DNA from: Chloroflexota bacterium
GTDB taxonomy: Bacteria > Chloroflexota > Dehalococcoidia > Lucifugimonadales > Lucifugimonadaceae
DNA length: 64,000 nucleotides
Assembly: GCA_013204555.1 (NCBI GenBank)
Contig: JABMNO010000020.1
Span: forward strand, 1 to 64,000
Reading direction: 5' to 3'
How positions within the stretch are numbered: position 1 is the first letter of the stretch; each line of letters opens with the position of its first letter. Position numbers and translations under genes: made by a program. This document shows, piece after piece, positions 57,393-64,000 of the stretch. Below the pieces are notes generated by a model. That model searched no databases, had not been told where the DNA came from, and worked only from the letters and a program-made list of their open reading frames with translations.

Positions 57393-59684
57393 ATGGTCGC
57401 AACTCACGAACCCGGCAAGCAGTACAAAGTAATTGGCACGCGCCCGATCCGGCACGATGGTTACGACAAGGTGACTGGCCGAGCACAGTACGGCGCTGAC
57501 ATCCGCCTTCCCGGACTCCTCTGGGGTGATGTGTTGCGGTCGCCGTATGCCCACGCCCGCATCAAGAGCATCGACACATCTGCCGCTGATGCCATGCCCG
57601 GCGTATACGCAACGGTCACCCACGCCGATTTCCCAACTGTTGAGGACAGGACGATCGACGCCGGTGAGGGCACGGTCAACTTTGTTCGCCAGTCGCAGAA
57701 CGTCATTGCCGACAAGAAGGTCCACTACAGGGGCCACGTTGTGGCAGCGATAGCAGCGACAGACAAGAACACGGCTCTTGAGGCGCTTGGCAAGATCAAG
57801 GTGGAGTACGAACAACTTCCAGTGATTACCAACGTCACGGACGCTATTGCCGATGACGCCACGATCATCATTGAAGACCTTGTTGGCTCTGACCTTGGGA
57901 ACGATGTCCACAACACGAATATCGCAAACCACTTCCGACACGAGTTTGGTGACCCCGAAAAAGGTTTCGCCGACTCAACTCTTGTTATTGAGCGTGAGTT
58001 CAACATGTCCATGGTCCACCAGGGCTACATTGAGCCGCACAACGCAACAGCGATCTGGACCAACGATGGTCGCGTGACGATCTGGTCCAGCACGCAGGGC
58101 GCATTCGGCGTGCGATCTCAGACAGCCGGCCTCCTGAATCTGGCGGAATCACAGATCAAGGTGAATCCGGTTGAGATTGGTGGCGGTTTCGGTGGAAAGA
58201 CCGTGGCATACCTGCCACCCATTGCGGCCCTCCTTGCCGGTAAGGCGGGACGGCCGGTCAAGGTCCAGATGGACCGCAAGGGAGTTTTTGAGGGCACAGG
58301 CCCGGCGCCCGGTGGCAAAATGGGCATCAAGATTGGTGTCGACAGCGCAGGTAAAATCCAGGCCGCTACAGCCGACTTCAAGTTCGAGGCTGGCGGTTTC
58401 CCCGGCTCAGCAGTCGGCGCAGCCGCTATCTGCGTCATGGGCTCATACAAAATCGCCAATACACGTATCGACGGCTACGACATCATCGTCAACAAGCCAA
58501 AGTCGGCCGCTTATCGTGCGCCCGGCTCGCCGCAGGCCGCTTACGCTTTTGAGTCCGTGGTAAATGAGATCTGTGAACAGGGTGGTTTCGACAAACTCCA
58601 GTTCCGTCTCGACAACGCATCCCACGAGGGAGACCGCAGGGCTGATGGGCCGATCTTCCCGCTAATAGGCACAGAAGAAACCGTTCAGGCGGCGATGGAT
58701 TCCGATCACTGGAATAGTCCGCTCGATAAGAACCCGGGCAACGGCAAGGTCCGGGGGCGCGGAGTCGCATCCGGTTTCTGGATGAATGGCGGCGGCAAGT
58801 CTAGCGCCGAACTGTCACTGGACGCTGATGGGCAGGTCTTCATGAACGAAGGCTCCGCTGACATTGGCGGAACCCGTGCTTCGATCGCGATGCAGGCGGC
58901 CGAGTACCTTGGCATCGCCGCGGAGGATATCCACCCATCGATTCCTGACACCGACAGCATTGGCTTCACCGGCGTAACCGGCGGTAGCCGAACTACGTAT
59001 GCCACGGGCCACGCTGCCTACAACGCAGCGGTTGCCATGGTTGAAGAACTTAAGGTGCGAGCATCAATGCTATGGGGTATTGACGCTAGTGACGTTGAGT
59101 TCAACGACAGTTCCTTCAGCTCAAAATCCGATCCCGAATTGAAACTCGGCTGGAAGGAACTTGCAGCACGACTCGACGAGACCGGCGGCCCAGTCCAGAC
59201 GGCTGGATCCGTCAACCTGTCAGCCGCGGGCAATGGCACAGCGACTCACATTGTAGACCTCGAAATAGACCCTGAAACCGGCAAGACTGACGTTCTCCGC
59301 TACACGGCGGTCCAGGATGTTGGAAAGGCGATCCACCCCGCATACGCCGAAGGGCAGATCGAGGGCGGCGCAGTTCAGGGCATTGGCTGGGCGCTCAACG
59401 AGGAGTACTTCATCACCGACGATGGAACGATGGCGAACTCAAGCTTCCTGGACTACAGGATGCCCACATCGCTGGACCTGCCGATGATCGACACAATCAT
59501 GGTAGAAGTCCCAAGCCCATTCGGTCCTTACGGCGTGCGTGGCGTGGGTGAAGTGCCATTGGCGCCGCCACTCGCGGCTTGCCGAGACGCCATCTACGAC
59601 GCACTTGGTATCCACCTCTACTCAACGCCAATGAAGCCAGGCCGAATCCTGGAAGCGCTGGAAGAGAAGAAAAAGAACAGCTAA
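57393..59684 (+). CDS. Xanthine dehydrogenase family, molybdopterin-binding large subunit
   Basis: 763 residues, ATG at 57393. Start DKVTGRAQYGADIRLPGLLWGDVLRSPYAHARI is the family N-terminus; QGAFGVRSQTAGLL, EIGGGFGGK and YRAPGSPQAAYAFE are molybdenum-cofactor contact blocks, and the catalytic Glu720 lies in GVRGVGEVPLAPP. Members hydroxylate aldehydes, purines or N-heterocycles with water as oxygen donor. The FAD and [2Fe-2S] subunits that usually flank the large subunit are not in the window, so this is an orphan large subunit or relies on partners elsewhere. A perfect bidirectional hairpin terminator follows. Confidence 0.93.
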   Translation: MVATHEPGKQYKVIGTRPIRHDGYDKVTGRAQYGADIRLPGLLWGDVLRSPYAHARIKSIDTSAADAMPGVYATVTHADFPTVEDRTIDAGEGTVNFVRQSQNVIADKKVHYRGHVVAAIAATDKNTALEALGKIKVEYEQLPVITNVTDAIADDATIIIEDLVGSDLGNDVHNTNIANHFRHEFGDPEKGFADSTLVIEREFNMSMVHQGYIEPHNATAIWTNDGRVTIWSSTQGAFGVRSQTAGLLNLAESQIKVNPVEIGGGFGGKTVAYLPPIAALLAGKAGRPVKVQMDRKGVFEGTGPAPGGKMGIKIGVDSAGKIQAATADFKFEAGGFPGSAVGAAAICVMGSYKIANTRIDGYDIIVNKPKSAAYRAPGSPQAAYAFESVVNEICEQGGFDKLQFRLDNASHEGDRRADGPIFPLIGTEETVQAAMDSDHWNSPLDKNPGNGKVRGRGVASGFWMNGGGKSSAELSLDADGQVFMNEGSADIGGTRASIAMQAAEYLGIAAEDIHPSIPDTDSIGFTGVTGGSRTTYATGHAAYNAAVAMVEELKVRASMLWGIDASDVEFNDSSFSSKSDPELKLGWKELAARLDETGGPVQTAGSVNLSAAGNGTATHIVDLEIDPETGKTDVLRYTAVQDVGKAIHPAYAEGQIEGGAVQGIGWALNEEYFITDDGTMANSSFLDYRMPTSLDLPMIDTIMVEVPSPFGPYGVRGVGEVPLAPPLAACRDAIYDALGIHLYSTPMKPGRILEALEEKKKNS

Positions 59685-59718
59685 ACCACCGGGTAACCTG
59701 ATCTAATAGACAAAACGT

Positions 59719-59746
59719 AATCGGCCCCGAATCATCGGGGCCGATT
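59719..59746. terminator. Bidirectional rho-independent terminator
   Basis: AATCGGCCCCGA and TCGGGGCCGATT form a perfect 12-bp stem with an ATCA loop, between the convergent molybdoenzyme gene and the 59.8-kb gene. A short T-run (ACGTTTTG) follows on the minus strand. Confidence 0.8.
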
Positions 59747-59768
59747 CGCGTCTGCCAACACCATCGCT

Positions 59769-60143
59769 TTATGCCCCGGCCGGTCGCCAATCGGGATCAT
59801 CCAACGGCACTTTTAGCCACGAGACTATGGCCTTGAGCGATCTGTACGCCTCAAGACGCGCCTCATCTGAGCCTGCCAACTCCGCCGTTTGAACAATGGC
59901 ATCCATCTGGCCAATAACTCGCGGTCCGACCTCTAGCAGCGCAGCGCTTCCAGACGCGCTGTACTGACCGACTATGAACGCTACGAGTGCGCCGATTGGA
60001 ATGCTCTTATTGCGACTGAGCACATCGAGTGTCGCAAGCCCGTCCAAACGTGAGTACTCCGCCACGGTGGAGCGGAAACCACCGTCGGGATCATCGTCTG
60101 GCCACGTGTCCGCATACGGTTCAAGCGTAATAGTTCTGCTCAT
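59769..60143 (-). CDS. Hypothetical protein
   Basis: 124 residues from ATG at 60143, with GGAGG upstream at short spacing. Soluble, helical, no signal or membrane segment: FRSTVAEYSRLDGLATLDVLSRNKSIPIGALVAFIVGQYSASGSAALLEVGPRVIGQMDAIVQTAE. I recognise no family. Monocistronic; convergent with the molybdoenzyme gene across a shared terminator. Confidence 0.6.
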   Translation of the reverse strand: MSRTITLEPYADTWPDDDPDGGFRSTVAEYSRLDGLATLDVLSRNKSIPIGALVAFIVGQYSASGSAALLEVGPRVIGQMDAIVQTAELAGSDEARLEAYRSLKAIVSWLKVPLDDPDWRPAGA

Positions 60144-60245
60144 ACATCCTCCCTGAGGCCACAATACTCACGGACCGGAACAGGCGCAAGGTGCCGATCA
60201 CATGAAGGCGGCAATGCGCGATCTGGACCCCGCCACGATTACAAC

Positions 60246-61766
60246 TTAGTCAGAGGCTAAGCCCTGAGTCGGCGCGGCCAGGAAGAAAGGAATATTGAGT
60301 TGAGGCCAATCTTCAGCATGGCGGGTGAGTTCCAGCGCCGTGGCGTCGACCGTGAACATTCCCCGCTCGCTCAGCGGTAGATCCCCTGCAGTTGATGGCA
60401 ACAGGTATAGCTCATCACCATCTTTGCTCTGAACCATGCCATCCACAGGCACCGGAAGATGGAGTTCCTTGACGACTATGAGTGAGTTGGCGTCGAGGGA
60501 CCAAAGCATGTCTTCCCAGGCTACGAAGACATAATCGCCGTCGATGGAAGACTGAACGTACCCCCTGTCACCACGTCCCGCCGTGGCAAGAGGTACCGAT
60601 ACGCGATCGCTCATGGATATGACTGAATGGCGCTCCCCCGGTCCGATTTCCCACCTGTACAAAATGAGATCTGTGTTCAGTACCTGCGTATGGTCATCCA
60701 CCACAGTGCGTTCGATTTCTGGATACAGGCCGAATAGCCAATCTCCGTCAGGGGATACCGTCAGAGAGGCGCCACCTGTCCGAGGCCATCCCAGATCGTC
60801 CGGGGCATACGGCGTCGGACTGGTAATAGTCCCGACCAGGGATAAATCTTCTGCTCTCAGAGCGGCTACGAACTCCCGGCACTGAACGTAGACCTCAGGG
60901 CCATTGGGAAGTCCGGCCATGCCGCCAATCTCCACATTGCAATCATCAATCTCAAAGGGAGCCTCAGATACGAACTCAAGTCGCCCGGTATCGAACACCT
61001 GCGTCCAACCAATCGCTCGTTCGAAATCGAAGAACCTCACGATGAGCCACCGGCCATCTGGTGATAGAGATATCGGATTGCCACCCAACAAATGAGCTCG
61101 AAGGGGTACCGGCTCACGATGAGTCACTTGCCACGTCGCCGTATCAAAGACGCGCAACTGGCCGCCCTGGGGCCCGTCATCAACCACATACAAACGGCTG
61201 CCATCTGGTGAGATGGCCATCCCGGCTTGTTGAGCGACCACCGGTATTTGCTGCAACGCGTGGCCGCTCGCCGGGTCTACAACGCTGATGAAACCGTTCT
61301 GAAACGCGGTTAAATAAAGCCGCGTCTCGCTTACTGACGCCTCCTCGGTCGGACTGAGAGTCGGCAGCGGTTGTGATGGCCATGGATTAGATCCAACCAC
61401 ACGGCTCGAATCCGCGACAATGGTCGAAGGTGGAGTCGCGGTTAACGCCGGTTGATCGAGTTCCCGACCTGGTGATATCACGCCTTCATCACGATCTCCA
61501 GTGTTGATCAAGACGGCATAGGTGATCACCAGAAACGCGATCAGAATACTCGCCCCCGCCACATAGAAATGACTGGACTGCAAGGTGAATCCTGATCTGT
61601 CCAGAATTCCTAATGCCCACTCCCATGGTCGTCTGGATAGCTGGCTTTCCAGCTTGCTCGAAACTAGTGGCCAGAGTCGGTGCGATGGGTTGCGGCGCAA
61701 TTGCGTCTGAAACAGATCCTCAAGTTGAACATCTAGTTGGCGATCGAATTCTTGCGGTGAGTTCAT
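60246..61766 (-). CDS. Membrane-anchored WD40/YVTN-like propeller, putative anti-sigma partner
   Basis: 506 residues, ATG at 61766 overlapping the sigma-factor stop (ATGA). The N-terminal 60 residues are cytosolic and charged (EFDRQLDVQLEDLFQTQLRRN), a single transmembrane helix follows (about 66-90, FYVAGASILIAFLVITYAVLI), then an extracytoplasmic propeller (about 145-500) with blades such as RLYLTAFQNGFISVVDPASGHALQQIP, SRLYVVDDGPQGGQLRVFDTATWQVTHREP and GRWLIVRFFDFERAIGWTQVFDTGRLEFV. Overlap with an ECF sigma gene and this topology suggest it senses and restrains the sigma factor, although the N-terminus lacks a clear anti-sigma zinc motif (HxxxCxxC). Confidence 0.75.
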   Translation of the reverse strand: MNSPQEFDRQLDVQLEDLFQTQLRRNPSHRLWPLVSSKLESQLSRRPWEWALGILDRSGFTLQSSHFYVAGASILIAFLVITYAVLINTGDRDEGVISPGRELDQPALTATPPSTIVADSSRVVGSNPWPSQPLPTLSPTEEASVSETRLYLTAFQNGFISVVDPASGHALQQIPVVAQQAGMAISPDGSRLYVVDDGPQGGQLRVFDTATWQVTHREPVPLRAHLLGGNPISLSPDGRWLIVRFFDFERAIGWTQVFDTGRLEFVSEAPFEIDDCNVEIGGMAGLPNGPEVYVQCREFVAALRAEDLSLVGTITSPTPYAPDDLGWPRTGGASLTVSPDGDWLFGLYPEIERTVVDDHTQVLNTDLILYRWEIGPGERHSVISMSDRVSVPLATAGRGDRGYVQSSIDGDYVFVAWEDMLWSLDANSLIVVKELHLPVPVDGMVQSKDGDELYLLPSTAGDLPLSERGMFTVDATALELTRHAEDWPQLNIPFFLAAPTQGLASD

Positions 61767-62347
61767 CTTTTACCCGCCTTCACATCTGCATCACCGAAAA
61801 GCGTTAGATCCACCGTCTGGCGGAGAGTCACCATACCCCTCGAAAGTCGAGACCTGACCGTTCCTTGAGCCCACCCGGTCGATTGGGCAATTTCAGGTGT
61901 TGAATAGCCCAGGTAGTACCTGAGAACCAGCGCTATTCGCTGTTCTTGAGGCAATGCCCGAACCTGATCCCAGAGATGCGCCGATAATTCAGCATCAAGT
62001 ACCCGCTGCGCCGGCGATCTGCCGGTATCAGGCAACGGGTATGCCTCATCGATTGGCGCCTCTGGATGCCGGGCACGTCTACCCTGCTTCTTGATCTCGT
62101 TCAACAGGATGCGATTGAGCCAGGGGCTGAGTTTCGCCCTCACCCTGAACCTCTTGATGTGCCGCCACGCCTTGAGCAACGCCTCCTGCGCAGCATCCTC
62201 AGCACGACCACGATCATTCAGGATCAGAAACGCGATGCCGTACAGCCGCTCGCCGTGAAAATCGGCGATCAGCCTGAACGATTGCTTGTCACCGGCCTGA
62301 CACCGCACGATGGCATGCGCCAGGTTCGGTTCATCCATCTTTGGCAT
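61763..62347 (-). CDS. ECF RNA polymerase sigma factor
   Basis: 194 residues, ATG at 62347. Region 2 (SFRLIADFHGERLYGIAFLILNDRGRAEDAAQEALLKAWRHIKRF) and region 4 (QEQRIALVLRYYLGYSTPEIAQSTGWAQGTVRSRLSRGM) are clear; there is no region 3, as usual for ECF factors. It is translationally coupled to the membrane propeller protein downstream, the probable regulator. Its target promoter is unknown; the 332-bp gap upstream may contain an autoregulated promoter. Confidence 0.93.
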   Translation of the reverse strand: MPKMDEPNLAHAIVRCQAGDKQSFRLIADFHGERLYGIAFLILNDRGRAEDAAQEALLKAWRHIKRFRVRAKLSPWLNRILLNEIKKQGRRARHPEAPIDEAYPLPDTGRSPAQRVLDAELSAHLWDQVRALPQEQRIALVLRYYLGYSTPEIAQSTGWAQGTVRSRLSRGMVTLRQTVDLTLFGDADVKAGKR

Positions 62348-62679
62348 GACGTCCTAGCTAACTCGTTCGTATCCAGTCAAATTGAGATCGGGAGTGAGTC
62401 CCTCACAATAATAACTATCCAACTAAACGCGAAAGTGTTCCCTGGGGCTGAAATAGCGGTGCGCAGATGGCTGCGCTGGTGTGTGGCGATTGTGCAGCAG
62501 TGTGGATGGATCACGAAGTCCAACCCCATCCGTCGTTCTGAGGAGCGATGCTCCGGGAGCGACGTGAGAATCTCATCTCCGCCGCCGCAACCAATCGATT
62601 ACACCACTCGGGAACAAAACCCCTCTTCGCGCCGTCTGTCTTAACGTAGGCCACAAGAGCTCACCCAGGGGACCCCGCC
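62348..62679. other. Gene-free stretch upstream of the sigma factor and lipoprotein genes
   Basis: 332 bp between divergent genes. It contains a repeat-like stretch around 62534-62575 (GTTCTGAGGAGCGATGCTCC, then GGGAGCGACGTGAGAATCTC) of the kind seen as dispersed intergenic repeats in related genomes, from memory. Open frames here lack coding character. Confidence 0.35.
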
Positions 62680-63879
62680 ATGACGCTACGCGCAAACAGA
62701 CTCCTCCCCCTCGCCACAGTCACCATGTTGGTGTTCGCTATCGCGTGCGGCACCGAAGAAGATCAGAACACTGACCAGCAAGGCGTTGGGGCAGCTCCCA
62801 CGCCAACTCAATCCGGGGTGATTGAGCCGACGCCAGTATCATTCCCGTTTCCGGTGGTCGAACTGATCGTGGGTGATGAGCGATACCCCTCCGCCCAGGG
62901 TAGCTACTGCTGGCCTGACGCGGTCGACGGCGCTTCAGTCATCTCCATTTGCGCAGACATGGCGCTTGATTGGGAACTGGACGAGCGCATTCCCGTCCCG
63001 CGCGGCACAACCCCAGTGATTGACATCGAATTTTCTTAGGCGGCTACGTCTCTTTATGCCAACTTCTACCGCGACCCCCAAATCAGGGCGGATGTGGATC
63101 AGCTCGATATCCTTGCCGAAGAAGATCGTGCGCTCGATCTCTCCGCGTACATCGTTGACGATGTCTACCTCCGAATCTCTGGCAACTGGCCCACGGGGCA
63201 GGCAGACTTCCTTTTCCGAGTCCAGCCAGTGCCGTCTGGTGAGGCGCTCAAGGCAACATGCTTCGCCACAGAAGCGGAGCCACTTCCGCTGGAATACCAA
63301 GTCCTGAACGACCCCACACCCACCGGTTTCGACGGCCGCAACAACGGATCCTGCACGTTCTCCAAACCGATCACCAGCATCCTTGTAACGCTCAATGATG
63401 GCCCGGGCGGGTCATTCCACGGCGAGACATTCCACTTCAATGAGCCAATGTATGAAGTCGAGTTCCCGCTGAAGGAGTGGGATGAATCGGTGTCGACAGC
63501 GGAACTTCTCGCGCCCGGCCAATATGCGAGAACAATGATGGCCGAATCAGCGGATGGGGATCAGTGGGTGATCACGGACCATGTGAGCGCTGCGTTGAAG
63601 GAAGTCACAGTGATCCTCAGCGATGAGCCAACCCCGATGCCAGCGCGTGAATGGAATATCGAAGACGTGAACGTTGATGGCTCAACCGTCACGGTGAGCG
63701 TACGGGTCTATTCCACAGCCGACTACACGGTCGTGATCGACGGCATTGAGCCAGATGAAATGATCACTGAACTCCCCTTGATTCGCCACGTCTTCAAGAA
63801 CGTTGCTTCAGGCGCGCATGAGCTCTCGGTATTTGACGTGGTGGGCCACGCAGACGGGCAAGTAGTGCAGGTTCCGTAA
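62680..63879 (+). pseudogene. Hypothetical lipoprotein interrupted by an in-frame TAG
   Basis: A lipoprotein signal (MTLRANRLLPLATVTMLVFAIAC, ATG 62680) leads a Pro/Thr linker and a beta-rich domain to residue 119, where TAG occurs (63037-63039). The same frame continues at once (AATSLYANFYRDPQIRADVDQLDILAEEDRALDLSAYIVDDVYLRISGNWP...) to a TAA at 63877-63879, 399 codons in all. Coding character is equal on both sides of TAG, so the gene is either a recent amber pseudogene or has a read-through. The distal part ends in a beta-sandwich-like module (VDGSTVTVSVRVYSTADYTVVIDGIEPDEM). A separate start at GTG 63094 is possible but would lack a signal peptide. Function unknown. Confidence 0.65.
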
Positions 63880-64000
63880 ACACAATCGGTTGAGCTATTG
63901 CTGTCGGCTAATAACGACATGGCCAGCGAACTCCCCTCTCGCCTGTTGTGCAGGCTCCAACCCCCTGTCAAAAATTACCCATCAAAGACACCTGAATTGA

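Noticed and set aside
62066..62644. 192-codon plus-strand frame
   Set aside because: Mostly antisense to the ECF sigma factor, which has clear region 2 and region 4 homology.
63094..63879. Independent gene starting at GTG 63094
   Set aside because: The frame is continuous with the upstream lipoprotein across one TAG and this start would leave a secreted-type protein without a signal peptide.
1..64000. CRISPR arrays, prophage or integron
   Set aside because: No regularly spaced identical repeats, phage structural genes or integrase/attC sites were seen; the repeats found are inverted or dispersed.

Overview
The window looks like a chromosomal segment of a free-living heterotrophic bacterium, most likely a Chloroflexota member related to the marine SAR202 group. 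This is an inference from gene content: a mandelate-racemase/enolase-superfamily enzyme, a flavin oxidase with a BBE domain, an orphan xanthine-dehydrogenase-type large subunit, a thiolase, several EntS-like MFS exporters, arylsulfotransferase-like propellers and many lipoproteins with Pro/Thr linkers. No rRNA or phylogenetic marker is present, so the placement is tentative. Base composition is moderate by eye and was not computed. No prophage or CRISPR array was seen.

Layout. 1-5.3 kb (minus): an ABC-F ATPase cut by the window edge, an unknown protein, a DUF4097 beta-repeat protein with a ribbon-helix-helix regulator and a probable operator, a 160-bp inverted-repeat element, and a GH114-like lipoprotein. 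5.4-13 kb: thiolase, a propeller protein, a small membrane peptide, dGTPase, two tandem MFS exporters, a repeat-rich gap and an extended SDR. 13-18.5 kb (plus): a zinc alcohol dehydrogenase, then a surface pair: a cohesin-like membrane-anchored protein followed by a beta-helix/dockerin/glycosidase protein. 18.5-25.5 kb: a transposase remnant, DinB-like protein, YaaA, acetamidase/formamidase, a second inverted-repeat element, CinA amidase, an MMPL exporter and a DsbA-like protein. 25.7-31 kb: a cyclase-ATPase-TPR regulator and a DrrAB-like exporter. 31.4-38.2 kb (plus): DUF4389 protein, ASST-like propeller, an unknown membrane protein bracketed by duplicated sequence, BBE oxidase, enolase-superfamily enzyme and serine hydrolase. 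38.3-43.3 kb: a histidine kinase/response regulator pair, then hemL and hemA. 43.8-47 kb: a rhodanese with an in-frame TGA exactly at the catalytic cysteine, followed by two thioredoxin-fold lipoproteins. 47-56 kb: a double Usp protein, a ThDP enzyme with a small-molecule kinase, serine hydrolase, SRPBCC protein, a third MFS exporter and two oligopeptide-type ABC ATPases. 56.4-64 kb: a small lipoprotein, tRNA-Gly(GCC), the xanthine-dehydrogenase-type enzyme, an ECF sigma factor with its putative membrane propeller partner, and a lipoprotein gene interrupted by TAG.

Main points. (1) The rhodanese frame continues for 41 codons beyond TGA with unmistakable family homology, and a hairpin fitting the bacterial SECIS pattern starts 12 nt after the TGA. 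It is best read as a selenocysteine sulfurtransferase that standard gene calling truncates. (2) Genes at 14.1 and 15.4 kb look like a minimal cell-surface cohesin/dockerin pair; the first seems to start at ACG behind a strong Shine-Dalgarno sequence. (3) Several intergenic inverted-repeat elements and short dispersed repeats share sequence signatures. (4) An unknown membrane-protein gene sits between an intact ASST-like gene and the 3' remnant of a second copy.
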